Shown: positions 1 through 6,827, counted from the first letter of the stretch. The stretch is DNA of 12,522 nt from Myxococcota bacterium (GCA_023150835.1 JAKLKB010000163.1:1-12522); one strand, 5' to 3'. Program-made: numbers and translations. Notes: generated by a model from the letters alone, not told the origin.

Positions 1-45
1 AGCAGTCCTGTTCTTGGGCAGCCACAGGGGGCTGCCCCTACAGAT
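1..45. repeat. GC-rich palindromic dispersed repeat, copy 1 (cut by window edge)
   Basis: This 45-bp unit recurs without a change at 78-122. Its core is an inverted repeat, GGGCAGCC (16-23) and GGCTGCCC (30-37), with loop ACAGGG. It ends in CTACAG (38-43), whose partner CTGTAG is presumably just outside the window. A related core occurs at 7276-7303, so the sequence belongs to a dispersed family and is not a local duplication only. The function is unknown; it resembles REP/BIME-type intergenic palindromes in form. Confidence 0.75.
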
Positions 46-73
46 AATGCGACCGAAGCGTCGGCACGATTTG

Positions 74-122
74 CTGTAGCAGTCCTGTTCTTGGGCAGCC
101 ACAGGGGGCTGCCCCTACAGAT
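74..122. repeat. GC-rich palindromic dispersed repeat, copy 2
   Basis: This is a second exact copy of the 45-bp unit (78-122), 77 bp downstream of the first. Here the full palindrome is visible: outer arms CTGTAG (74-79) and CTACAG (115-120), inner arms GGGCAGCC (93-100) and GGCTGCCC (107-114). To its right, GATCAC and GGAT lie at the same distances from CTAC as in the element at 7223-7336, and a GAxCGAAG motif lies to its left in both. It is therefore probably a diverged member of the same element family. It sits about 90 bp upstream of the lipoprotein gene. Confidence 0.75.
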
Positions 123-213
123 GCCGATCACGCCACGAACGGATTTTTTGTGAGGTATCCATCCTCAACGGATCGCTCTTATCGCTCTGGTGAACAACAC
201 AAAAGGAATCGCC

Positions 214-870
214 ATGCCACATCCACACTGTTCTGTCGCCCGATTCATCGGCATCCTTGGCGCTTTGAGCGTTGGCTTTGCCTTGGGTTGCCAAGCCCCC
301 ACAACCCACCCCATCCCGCCCTCGCGCCCTGCCACCGCCAAGCCCGCTGCATCGACCACACAGTCCGCTGCATCGACCACACAGTCCGCTGCATCGACCA
401 CACAGCCCGCTGCATCGACCACACAGCCCGCTGCATCGACCACACAGCCCGCTGCATCGACCACACAGTCCGCTGCATCGACCACACAGCCCGCTGCATC
501 GACCACACAGCCCGCTGCATCGAAGCAAGCGCAGGTCGACGTCCCGATGCCTTCACCGGCCCCTGAGCGGCCTGCAAAATCGCCGAAACAACGATGCCAG
601 CAAGTCGTGCAAAAATACACGCGGTGTATGCAAGCGGCTTATCAGCTTGCGCTTTCTCAGCAAAGCCGCCTCCCTCCGAACGAAGCCGCACGCAGCAAAC
701 CTCTGCTCGCTCAGCTTCGCGTCGCCTTACACGATCCAAAACGTGAAGCGCGCTTGCTCAGCGTGTGTTTTCGTACCCCCCCCAACGCAAAATGGTTGCG
801 TTGCATCCTGCAATCCCCCTGCGATCAACTCAATCGCTGCCGAAAAACGCACATCCCCCAAAACTATTGA
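214..870 (+). CDS. Predicted lipoprotein with AASTTQ tandem-repeat neck and Cys-rich C-terminal domain
   Basis: 218 aa, product unknown. The ATG at 214 is chosen over the upstream GTG at 190 because AAGGA (203-207) lies 6 nt before it and because the signal peptide then has a normal length. Residues 10-25 form a hydrophobic stretch ending in ALGC, a lipobox-like sequence with Cys26 as the lipidated residue; Leu is at -2 rather than the preferred -3, so processing is likely but not certain. Residues 45-100 are eight seven-residue repeats (AASTTQ plus S or P), a flexible Ser/Thr/Pro neck. The C-terminal part (about 120-218) has six cysteines: C128 and C138 in a CX9C spacing, then C185, C197, C203 and C209. 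This suggests a small disulfide-bonded helical domain held outside the inner membrane on a tether. It converges on the minus-strand FHA gene with 42 bp between stops and no clear terminator. Confidence 0.75.
   Translation: MPHPHCSVARFIGILGALSVGFALGCQAPTTHPIPPSRPATAKPAASTTQSAASTTQSAASTTQPAASTTQPAASTTQPAASTTQSAASTTQPAASTTQPAASKQAQVDVPMPSPAPERPAKSPKQRCQQVVQKYTRCMQAAYQLALSQQSRLPPNEAARSKPLLAQLRVALHDPKREARLLSVCFRTPPNAKWLRCILQSPCDQLNRCRKTHIPQNY
346..524 (+). repeat. 21-bp in-frame tandem repeat inside the lipoprotein gene
   Basis: There are eight full 21-bp units (346-513) starting GCTGCATCGACCACACAG plus TCC or CCC, then a partial ninth unit (514-524). Units are almost identical at the DNA level; only the last codon alternates between Ser and Pro. 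The unit length is a multiple of three, so copy-number change would alter the length of the lipoprotein neck without a frameshift. The near identity implies recent expansion or homogenisation. Confidence 0.9.
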
Positions 871-912
871 TCGAAGCGGACCCCACAAGCCAATCCTGCG
901 AGCGTCAGGCGA

Positions 913-1569
913 CTATTCGAGTTCGACACGCATAAGCTGTTGCCCGACAAAGAACGAGTCGCCGTGTTTAAGGCGATAGGGGGAATTGAGACGATAATAG
1001 GTGCCGTTTTTGCTGCCGACGTCTTGGAGAAAATAGCGGGTGCCTTCTTTGTAGACACGAGCGTGGCGTCCTGAGATGTGGCGATCAAAAGGGAAGGAGA
1101 GGTCGCATTGCTCGCGTCCAAGCGAAACGCTTGGGTTGGTGGCGTGAAAGATCGAGCCTTGACGCTGGCCTCGAAAGAAATGGGTCAGGCGAAACTGGAT
1201 CGCTTCGCTTGGTGCGCAGCCGTAAAACTGTGTGCCGTCTTTCATTGCGTCGGGGGGTAAGGTGAGCGCGTCGTATTCTGTGCGTTGATCGAAGCGCATC
1301 AATTGCTCGCCTGAGAGAAAGTAGTCCCCATCACGAAGTTCTACAGGTTCCACAAGGCGCAGAAATACCCCGTTGGTGCTGCCTTCATCGCGAAGGTGCA
1401 GATGCCCCCCGTCGTAGTAAAGATTCGCATGTTTTGGGGAAAGATAACGATCATCAGGAAACACGATGGTCCCGTACATCCGACCGATCAGGTGCTCTTG
1501 GGCATGAAGCTGATAAGATACCCAGTCAAAGCCTTCGCCTTTGATCAAGATAAGCCGCGCTTTCCGCAT
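913..1569 (-). CDS. Tandem FHA-domain protein
   Basis: 218 aa made almost wholly of two forkhead-associated (FHA) domains, which bind phospho-threonine peptides. Domain 1 (about residues 5-95) shows Gly29-Arg30, a SPKHA motif at 44-48 (the usual Arg after Ser is replaced by Pro) and GSTNG at 63-67. Domain 2 (about 137-218) shows Gly151-Arg152, SGRHA at 166-170 and GSKNG at 185-189. The two domains end alike (GEQLMRF and GQQLMRV), which points to an old internal duplication. There is no signal peptide, membrane segment or catalytic domain, so a cytoplasmic adaptor is expected. The ATG at 1567-1569 has AAGGA 6 nt upstream. The gene is divergent from the FHA-DUF4388 gene and a palindrome lies directly upstream. 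The FHA assignment is firm; partner and pathway are unknown, and a Ser/Thr kinase would have to be encoded elsewhere. Confidence 0.92.
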   Translation of the reverse strand: MRKARLILIKGEGFDWVSYQLHAQEHLIGRMYGTIVFPDDRYLSPKHANLYYDGGHLHLRDEGSTNGVFLRLVEPVELRDGDYFLSGEQLMRFDQRTEYDALTLPPDAMKDGTQFYGCAPSEAIQFRLTHFFRGQRQGSIFHATNPSVSLGREQCDLSFPFDRHISGRHARVYKEGTRYFLQDVGSKNGTYYRLNSPYRLKHGDSFFVGQQLMRVELE

Positions 1570-1590
1570 GAATTTTCCTTTTTATCCAAT

Positions 1591-1613
1591 GTTCGCGCAG
1601 GACCTGTCCGAAC
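1591..1613. promoter_or_regulatory. Operator-like imperfect palindrome upstream of the tandem-FHA gene
   Basis: Arms GTTCGCGCAGG (1591-1601) and CCTGTCCGAAC (1603-1613) are inverted copies around a single central A and match at 9 of 11 positions. The site lies 22 bp upstream of the ATG of the minus-strand FHA gene, where a dimeric repressor would block transcription or a transcript 5' end would fold. The regulator is unknown. The arms do not match the common GAAC-N4-GTTC LexA box. Confidence 0.45.
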
Positions 1614-1939
1614 GTTGAACGCTGCCAAGAGACGCCGATCAAGTCCGAAAGGTCGAGCTTCATGTCTCTATGAAGGGCTGCACAAGCGACTGCACCCCAT
1701 CGGCGCTCCAGAGGAGGCGGGCTTTTTGGGGAGACAGCACACAACACGCACGACCAAAAAAGAACCGTTGCTTGGTATACACGATCTGCCCTCGACCGCG
1801 CAAGCAACAACAACCTTTCTACGTCGTCTCGCACTCTGCCTTTCTGCTCGGGTTCGAAGATTCTCGCCCACCGGAAGAGGGTGGATTCGATCAAGCCGTT
1901 GTCGGCTTTTTGTTGCCGAGACGAGGGGCATCCTTTGGT

Positions 1940-1968
1940 TTGACAGGGTTGATCTTTGGTGCTACTAT
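1940..1968 (+). promoter_or_regulatory. Sigma-70-type promoter for the FHA-DUF4388 gene
   Basis: A perfect -35 TTGACA (1940-1945) is followed by a 17-bp spacer and a -10 TACTAT (1963-1968), five of six to consensus. Transcription would start near 1975, giving an untranslated leader of about 100 nt before the ATG at 2079. It is the best promoter match in the window. Confidence 0.65.
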
Positions 1969-2078
1969 CCGCGCCTTGTTAGGCGGCATTCTCAAAACAA
2001 GAACAAAGCCCCAAACCGTTCGATCCATAACGAAGGTCCATAACCCTCCGCCCGCTGCACACGATGGGGAATTCTGAT

Positions 2079-3542
2079 ATGAGTGGTTACTCTCTGCGTT
2101 TTATCTCAGGAAAATACCAAGGCAACGAATACCCTCTCAAAAAAGGCGAAGAGGTGGTGATCGGGCGCGGTACGGATATCGCGATCACGCTCGTCGAAGA
2201 TATGATCTCGCGGCGTCATGCGCGTATCGTGGTGGAGGACGACTACATCATCCTCGAAGATCTCGGCTCCACCAACGGCAGCTTTGTCAACGGAGAGCGC
2301 GTACGCAAAGTCCGCATCAAAGAAGGCGACCGCATCTTGCTTGGAACCTCGATCATCAAGCTGGTTTCGGCAGAAGGCGATAACTTCCCAGACACCCCAA
2401 GCTCCGCAAGCCAAGCAGGACTCCCCGCTGCCAAGGCCCCCGGTCTTCCTGCCCCCGGTCTTCCTGCCCCCGGTCTTCCTGCCCCCGGTCTTCCTGCCCC
2501 CGGTCTTCCCTCTCGCGCAGCCCCGCCTCCATTGTCGATCGGCGGAGGGCAAACCCGAGGCCCCGCAAGTGCCGCAACAATGGCGGCTCCAGCCTTCAAC
2601 GCAGGCGGGCCAAGCGCCTCCACCATGGCGGCTCCAGCCTTCAATTTGGGCGGACCCAACGCTGCTCCCCCCGCAGGATTTGGCGGTCCCAAACCCACGC
2701 TCGCAGCACGGGCCTTTGGTTCGCCTTCTTCCGATGCGATGGCAGCCCCTCCAGCCGGAACCTCCGCAGGTCTCAACGCGCTCAGCCCTGCAGTAGCACG
2801 TCAACCCCTCGGAGTTCCGAGCGCACCGCCTTCGCTGTCCTTTGATGCCCCTTCTGCTTCGTTTGGCGCACCCAAACCCGCCTTCACGCCCCCCGCCAAA
2901 CCTGCGGCTCCCCCCGCGATCGGCTCTCCAGCCGCAGCCCCCGCTCCTGCATTTTTGACCGAAATAGCGGGGTTTCCGCCACTCCCCCCACCAACAGGTC
3001 CCGCGATTATGGAAGGCGATCTGCGCGAGATGTCGATGGCGGATCTGTTTGATATCTTTGTCAACAGCCGACGCAACGGCGTGTTGTTGGTACGTGGCGA
3101 TCTTCATGGAAACCTTCATTTTCGCGATGGCCGCATCGTCTTTGCTGCGCTATCGAGTCCTGTTGCTGTTCCCCCTCAAAAAGCCGCACTGCGCATCGTC
3201 GGCTGGAGCCAAGGAACTTACGCTCTCCATCCCCCCGACGATCAATCGATCACCGAATGGATCAACGAAGATCCCCTCGAACTTCTCCAACGCGCCAAAC
3301 GCCAACAAGACGAACTCAAACGCTACAAAGCCGATCTTCCCCCCAACTTCAAGCGCGTGCGCGTACACCTCCCACTCAAAGCCTATCTTCGGGACTTGCG
3401 CCCCGAACAACTCGATACCTTCCAACTCGTCCTTAGCTACGGCAACACAGAAGCTATAGTGCTCGCTTCCGAACACAGCGAACCCGAAACATACCAACAC
3501 CTCGTCCACCTGTTCCGCCAACAATACATTCAAGCCGCCTAA
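2079..3542 (+). CDS. FHA-DUF4388 (PATAN-type) signalling protein
   Basis: 487 aa. The ATG at 2079 is preferred to the in-frame ATG at 2064 because GGGGA (2066-2070) sits 8 nt before it and the FHA fold then begins at once. Residues 5-97 are a canonical FHA domain: Gly29-Arg30, SRRHA at 44-48, GSTNG at 63-67. Residues about 100-308 are a low-complexity Ala/Pro/Gly linker containing five APGLP repeats and two copies of a TMAAPAFN motif. Residues about 311-415 match DUF4388, which begins with the typical EGDLREMSMADLF-like helix and is found in delta-type bacteria with response-regulator and FHA modules. The last 70 residues form an extra mixed helical tail. No catalytic motif is present. The expected role is a cytoplasmic phospho-threonine reader linking a kinase signal to an unknown DUF4388 partner. 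It has its own promoter and is divergent from the tandem-FHA gene. Confidence 0.9.
   Translation: MSGYSLRFISGKYQGNEYPLKKGEEVVIGRGTDIAITLVEDMISRRHARIVVEDDYIILEDLGSTNGSFVNGERVRKVRIKEGDRILLGTSIIKLVSAEGDNFPDTPSSASQAGLPAAKAPGLPAPGLPAPGLPAPGLPAPGLPSRAAPPPLSIGGGQTRGPASAATMAAPAFNAGGPSASTMAAPAFNLGGPNAAPPAGFGGPKPTLAARAFGSPSSDAMAAPPAGTSAGLNALSPAVARQPLGVPSAPPSLSFDAPSASFGAPKPAFTPPAKPAAPPAIGSPAAAPAPAFLTEIAGFPPLPPPTGPAIMEGDLREMSMADLFDIFVNSRRNGVLLVRGDLHGNLHFRDGRIVFAALSSPVAVPPQKAALRIVGWSQGTYALHPPDDQSITEWINEDPLELLQRAKRQQDELKRYKADLPPNFKRVRVHLPLKAYLRDLRPEQLDTFQLVLSYGNTEAIVLASEHSEPETYQHLVHLFRQQYIQAA
2436..2510 (+). repeat. 15-bp in-frame tandem repeat (APGLP x5)
   Basis: Five consecutive units of GCCCCCGGTCTTCCT, the last differing only in its final base, encode APGLP five times in the linker of the FHA-DUF4388 protein. 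The near identity suggests recent slippage expansion. Copy-number change would lengthen or shorten the linker in frame. Confidence 0.9.
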
Positions 3543-3583
3543 GCCACGCAACCATTCCCCCAACCCCAAGCACCCCCCAGCAC

Positions 3584-3598
3584 TTCAGGTAGCCTGAA
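3584..3598. promoter_or_regulatory. Short perfect inverted repeat between genes
   Basis: TTCAGG and CCTGAA flank a 3-base centre TAG, 42 bp after the FHA-DUF4388 stop and 29 bp before the next start codon. With no T-run after it and only a 6-bp stem it is a poor terminator; a small operator is as likely. Chance occurrence cannot be excluded. Confidence 0.25.
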
Positions 3599-3627
3599 CA
3601 CACGCTTCATCGATCGGAGGGAGCACC

Positions 3628-3876
3628 TTGATCCGCTTCCATTGGAACCTCACGCTGCTGCAATTCGCTTCTCCCAAATTGGCCGAAGAGATCGACGCAC
3701 AATGCCCCATCGTACCGCTCTCTCAGCGCACTTTCCACCCCACAAGCCATCTGATCGATGATCAACACGCAGAATCTTTGGCACAAACCCTTGTCGAACG
3801 AGGCTACAGCCCACGCGTGGAAAGCGCCTCGCCTTCGGCTTCCACCCCCCGCACCTCCCTCAAACCCCAAACCTAA
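3628..3876 (+). CDS. Small hypothetical protein with TTG start
   Basis: 82 aa; I do not recognise a family. A strong ribosome site GGAGG (3616-3620) lies 7 nt before a TTG at 3628, the only good start, and the stop lies 10 bp before the next ATG, which implies translation together with the helicase-associated protein. The first 60 residues look like a compact alpha/beta protein, with a basic-hydrophobic start (IRFHWNLTLL) and a helix-like segment HAESLAQTLVERGYSPRV at about 47-64. The remainder is a Ser/Pro/Thr-rich tail. It has no signal peptide, cysteine pair or metal motif. It could be a real small partner of the downstream protein or the shortened relic of a longer one. The ribosome site and operon-like spacing are the main support. 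Confidence 0.6.
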   Translation: MIRFHWNLTLLQFASPKLAEEIDAQCPIVPLSQRTFHPTSHLIDDQHAESLAQTLVERGYSPRVESASPSASTPRTSLKPQT

Positions 3877-3886
3877 CCGAGACCCG

Positions 3887-5932
3887 ATGCTCACCCCTTC
3901 TCCCTTACAGATCGACCTGCTGCGCTGGCTTCACCTGATCCGACAACGCCACCCCAAACTCCTCAAAAGCGGATTCCCCGGGCGGCGCGACTTTGCCCCG
4001 CTACAAAAACTTCTCTATTCCTCCCAACACATCGAAGAAGCACGCCTACTCGACGACCACCCTTACTTGCTCTTTCTTTACGAGATCGCTTACCAACTCG
4101 ATCTCTTCCAAGAGATCGACGGCCACCTCTACGTCCACCCCACCCACGCCCACACCTTCTTTTCAAGCCCCCTTGAAGCCCAACAAGAACACATCCTCCA
4201 AGCCTACCTCCGCCTTGTTCTCTGGAACGAGATGCGCTTTGTGGAGACCGTCACCGTCCAACGCGATGACGCAGCCCCCCACCCCTTCCCCGCACAAGTC
4301 CAGATCCAAGCCCGCCGCCTCTTGCTTGAAAAACTGCTTGGATGGCTCGAATTCCCTCTCCAACTCCACGATATCTTCCAACTTGTACGCGAAGAAGAAC
4401 CCGATCTGCTCCAACTCTCCGCCCGTTTTGCCTCACAGCCCTACGCCTCCCTTTGGATCGCCGAACCTCCAAACAAACAACGCCCCGCACTCCACCCCCG
4501 CGATTGGACCTCCATCGAAGGGGCTTTTGTTCAACAGGTGCTTTCCGCCCTTGGATGGCTCGGTTTGCTCAAGCCTCGCCGCTTTGAACACGAGCCTTTC
4601 CGACGGCAAGGTCTCTCTTCTTCTTCGCCCTCTTCTTCCACCCTTTCCTCTTCCTCAACGCTGCCCTCTATCAACACAACTCCCGAACAGTCCGCACACT
4701 CCGCACACTCCGCACACATCGCACACTCCGCACACTCCGCACACTCCGCACACATCGCACACTCCGCACACTCCGTACACTCCGCACACTCCGCAAACAT
4801 CGCACACTCCGCAAACATCGCACACTCCGCAAACATCGCACACTCCGCACAGTCCGCACAGTCCGCACACTCGGATGTTTCTTTTCATACGCCGACGTTG
4901 CTTGTGCAGCCCAATCTCGATATCATCGTGTTTCCTTCGCCGTCTGCGACAAGGGTACTCTACCAACTCGAACACTTTTGCCAGCCAACAGGAGGCGAAC
5001 AAGTCCTGCAATACCGCCTCGAAAAAAAAACCTTCTTCCAAGCGTTGCGCAACGGGTATCCGTACAGCCAGATCCTCCGCCTACTGGAAGAAGAAAGCCG
5101 TATCCCGCTCCACTCGACCTTACGCCAACAGCTCGATAGCTGGTATCAACAAAGCAGCCAGATCGTGATCTCCCGCCAAGGCGTTGTGATCGAAACATCC
5201 GATGCTGACGAGATGAACGCGCTTATTGAGGAATTCTCCGAGATCCCGCACTACATCCTTGACCCCCGCCATCTCTTTGTTCCCGCCCACGCCCTGCCGC
5301 TGCTCAAGCAACTCGGTGCCTACCACCAAGCCCAACACCTCCACTACGATCAGCCGCCCGTCCGCTCGCTGCACATCGACAAAGAACTCCATATCCGACT
5401 CGATCCCCAACAAGCCGACCTGTTCGCCGAAACCTTCCTCAAAAAATACGCGACGCCACTCCTCGAACAACGGAAAGATCAGCTATTTCACATCACCCAA
5501 GACTCGCTCTTACAAGCCCAACAGCAAGGCTTTTCAACCCAAGATCTCCTGCGCTTCCTCGAACAACGCGCACAGATATTCCCTTCCACCGCACGCCTCC
5601 GACTCGAAGCCCTCACCCAACAGATCGGCCCCGTCTACGCCGGCCAAGTCCCCGTCTTGTTCGCCCAAGACGAACGCACGATGGATCGGCTTCTTTACGA
5701 AGGCGGACTCGGCGCTTATGCCCTACGCATCGGGCCTCAAGCGGCCCTGCTCGACCCAAGCCACCAAGACAAGATCAACCAGATCCTTGACAACCTCGGG
5801 ATCACCTTCGCTCCGCAAGTCCCCACCGCTTGGCCCCCACGCTTGTCTTCGCTCCTTCTCCCCGCCCAAACCACCCCAACCACCGCCGCCACAAAGCCCC
5901 CTCCCAAACCAAAGCAACCGCGAACACCGTGA
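3887..5932 (+). CDS. Helicase-associated-domain protein (XPB-like Helicase_C_3 type) with internal duplication
   Basis: 681 aa. ATG 3887 is chosen because it lies 10 bp after the preceding stop; the longer frame from 3758 would overlap that gene. Residues 1-240 are a helical region with several winged-helix-like segments. Residues about 250-268 are Ser-rich, followed by twenty three-residue repeats, mostly SAH (269-328). From 337 the sequence resembles the helicase-associated domain found N-terminal in XPB-type helicases and in free-standing bacterial proteins (TLLVQPNLDIIVFP, then a helical FFQALRNGYPYSQILRLLEE part ending near 478). A second, diverged copy runs from about 494 to 639 with the same order of motifs, for example LLQAQQQGFSTQDLLRFLEQ. 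No Walker A, DEAD box or nuclease motif is present, so it is not a helicase itself. A DNA-binding or repair-accessory role is inference. The tail (about 645-681) is Pro/Thr/Lys-rich. Confidence 0.75.
   Translation: MLTPSPLQIDLLRWLHLIRQRHPKLLKSGFPGRRDFAPLQKLLYSSQHIEEARLLDDHPYLLFLYEIAYQLDLFQEIDGHLYVHPTHAHTFFSSPLEAQQEHILQAYLRLVLWNEMRFVETVTVQRDDAAPHPFPAQVQIQARRLLLEKLLGWLEFPLQLHDIFQLVREEEPDLLQLSARFASQPYASLWIAEPPNKQRPALHPRDWTSIEGAFVQQVLSALGWLGLLKPRRFEHEPFRRQGLSSSSPSSSTLSSSSTLPSINTTPEQSAHSAHSAHIAHSAHSAHSAHIAHSAHSVHSAHSANIAHSANIAHSANIAHSAQSAQSAHSDVSFHTPTLLVQPNLDIIVFPSPSATRVLYQLEHFCQPTGGEQVLQYRLEKKTFFQALRNGYPYSQILRLLEEESRIPLHSTLRQQLDSWYQQSSQIVISRQGVVIETSDADEMNALIEEFSEIPHYILDPRHLFVPAHALPLLKQLGAYHQAQHLHYDQPPVRSLHIDKELHIRLDPQQADLFAETFLKKYATPLLEQRKDQLFHITQDSLLQAQQQGFSTQDLLRFLEQRAQIFPSTARLRLEALTQQIGPVYAGQVPVLFAQDERTMDRLLYEGGLGAYALRIGPQAALLDPSHQDKINQILDNLGITFAPQVPTAWPPRLSSLLLPAQTTPTTAATKPPPKPKQPRTP
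4691..4870 (+). repeat. 9-bp in-frame tandem repeat, 20 units (SAH-type)
   Basis: Twenty consecutive 9-bp units based on TCCGCACAC encode S/I-A/V-H/N/Q triplets. Fifteen end in His, three in Asn and two in Gln. Ile replaces Ser in five units, giving a partial higher-order rhythm of SAH, SAH, SAH, IAH at the start and alternating SAN, IAH later. Units differ by single bases, so slippage is the likely origin. The long Cys/Gly-rich open frames on the other strand here are shadows of this repeat. Confidence 0.92.
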
Positions 5933-5973
5933 TTCTGTCTTGTTAACGAAGAAATCGACGAAAGAGGTTTTTG

Positions 5974-6588
5974 ATGAAATTATTCGGATTAACGGGCGGG
6001 ATCGCCAGCGGGAAATCAACTGTAGCGCGGATATTGCGAGAACATGGAGTGTGGGTGCTTGATTCGGATGCTGTGGCACGAGAGGCCGTTGTACCTCAAA
6101 GCGAAGGACTCAAGGCGATCTGCGAGGCTTTTGGTGAGGGGTTTCTTCTTTCAGACGGTACGCTCGATCGCAAAAAGCTCGGAGAGCTGATCTTTCGCGA
6201 TCCACAAGCCCGCCAAACCCTCAACGCGATCCTTCACCCCAAGATCGCTCAGATCTCCGCTCGGCATATCCAAGCCTACGCCGAAACAGGCGCTTGTTGC
6301 GCAGTCTACGAAGTTCCGTTGCTGTTTGAAAACCAGATGCAGCACGCCTTTCACGCCACCCTCCTTGTTGCAGTCCCCGAAGATATCCAACGACAACGCC
6401 TCTGCCAACGAGAAGCTCTCTCACCAGAAGCCGCACAAGCCCGCCTTGATGCGCAGATGCCGCTCTCTCAAAAACGCGCCCTCGCCGATTATGTGATCGA
6501 AAACGATCAAACGCTTGAATCCCTGCGACAACAAACCCTCGCCTTGTGGAAGACCCTTTGCCCTGAAGATCCCCACCAAACGACTTGA
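5974..6588 (+). CDS. coaE: Dephospho-CoA kinase
   Basis: 204 aa, the usual length for CoaE. It phosphorylates the 3'-hydroxyl of dephospho-CoA with ATP, the last step of coenzyme A synthesis, in the cytoplasm. The sequence opens with the family P-loop GLTGGIASGKST (residues 5-16), followed by DSD at about 31-33, and has the YEVPLLFEN motif of the substrate site near residue 109 and a lid-like RQRLCQRE region near 140. ATG 5974 is preferred to the adjacent TTG at 5971 because GAGG (5964-5967) is 6 nt upstream. The gene lies 41 bp after the helicase-associated gene and is probably co-transcribed with it, though no functional link is obvious. No key residue appears to be missing. Confidence 0.96.
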   Translation: MKLFGLTGGIASGKSTVARILREHGVWVLDSDAVAREAVVPQSEGLKAICEAFGEGFLLSDGTLDRKKLGELIFRDPQARQTLNAILHPKIAQISARHIQAYAETGACCAVYEVPLLFENQMQHAFHATLLVAVPEDIQRQRLCQREALSPEAAQARLDAQMPLSQKRALADYVIENDQTLESLRQQTLALWKTLCPEDPHQTT

Positions 6589-6688
6589 TCACATCTGCGC
6601 GATCGGATCGTTCACCCCCCTTGACAAAATTCATCTCTCTATATCTTCCTGATTTATCAAGTTATTTTTCAAATGTAAAAATTCTTGA

Positions 6689-6718
6689 TTGACGTTCCTT
6701 GCTTGTCTTGCCTAATCT
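6689..6718 (+). promoter_or_regulatory. Candidate promoter for the small Cys protein
   Basis: TTGACG (6689-6694), an 18-bp spacer and TAATCT (6713-6718) lie in the most AT-rich stretch of the window (about 6620-6720), between coaE and the next gene. Transcription would start near 6725, about 100 nt before the ATG at 6828. ATCAAG (6656-6661) and CTTGAT (6684-6689) form an inverted pair overlapping the -35 and could be a regulator site. Confidence 0.45.
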
Positions 6719-6827
6719 TGCATCTTGCGCTGTAAGACGAGGCTTCCCCATCCTCTCTCCACGCAACCAACGCAAACCACGCTCCCATGCCATCTCTCTC
6801 TACAAACCAAGCCGCTAGGATATCGGG

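Larger units (their letters stand above)
1570..2078. other. Divergent intergenic region between the two FHA genes
   Basis: About 500 bp without a convincing gene. Open frames exist on both strands (for example 1526-1894 minus and 1670-2077 plus), but they lack good ribosome sites, recognisable domains or protein-like composition. The region contains an 11-bp-arm palindrome (1591-1613), a short hairpin CTTCAT/ATGAAG (1658-1675), and a promoter at 1940-1968. A small RNA or an unrecognised small gene cannot be excluded. Confidence 0.5.

Noticed and set aside
1-122. Two identical repeats suggesting a CRISPR start
   Set aside because: Only two copies are seen, the unit is a self-complementary 45 bp, the intervening 32 bp is related to the element's own flank, and no cas gene is visible.
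115-739. Several open frames on both strands with Cys/Gly or Trp/Ser repeats
   Set aside because: They are other-frame readings of the 21-bp tandem repeat in the lipoprotein gene and have no ribosome site or signal.
1526-1894. Minus-strand 122-aa open frame
   Set aside because: It overlaps the start of the tandem-FHA gene, its composition is not protein-like, and no ribosome site or domain was seen.
4691-4870. Short regular repeats suggesting a CRISPR array
   Set aside because: The unit is 9 bp with no spacers and is in frame inside a coding sequence.
4531-5041. Cys-Gly repeat open frames on the minus strand
   Set aside because: They are antisense readings of the 9-bp SAH repeat in the helicase-associated gene.
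6621-6647. TTGACA followed by TATATC as a promoter
   Set aside because: The spacer is only 13 bp; the pair at 6689-6718 has a normal spacer.
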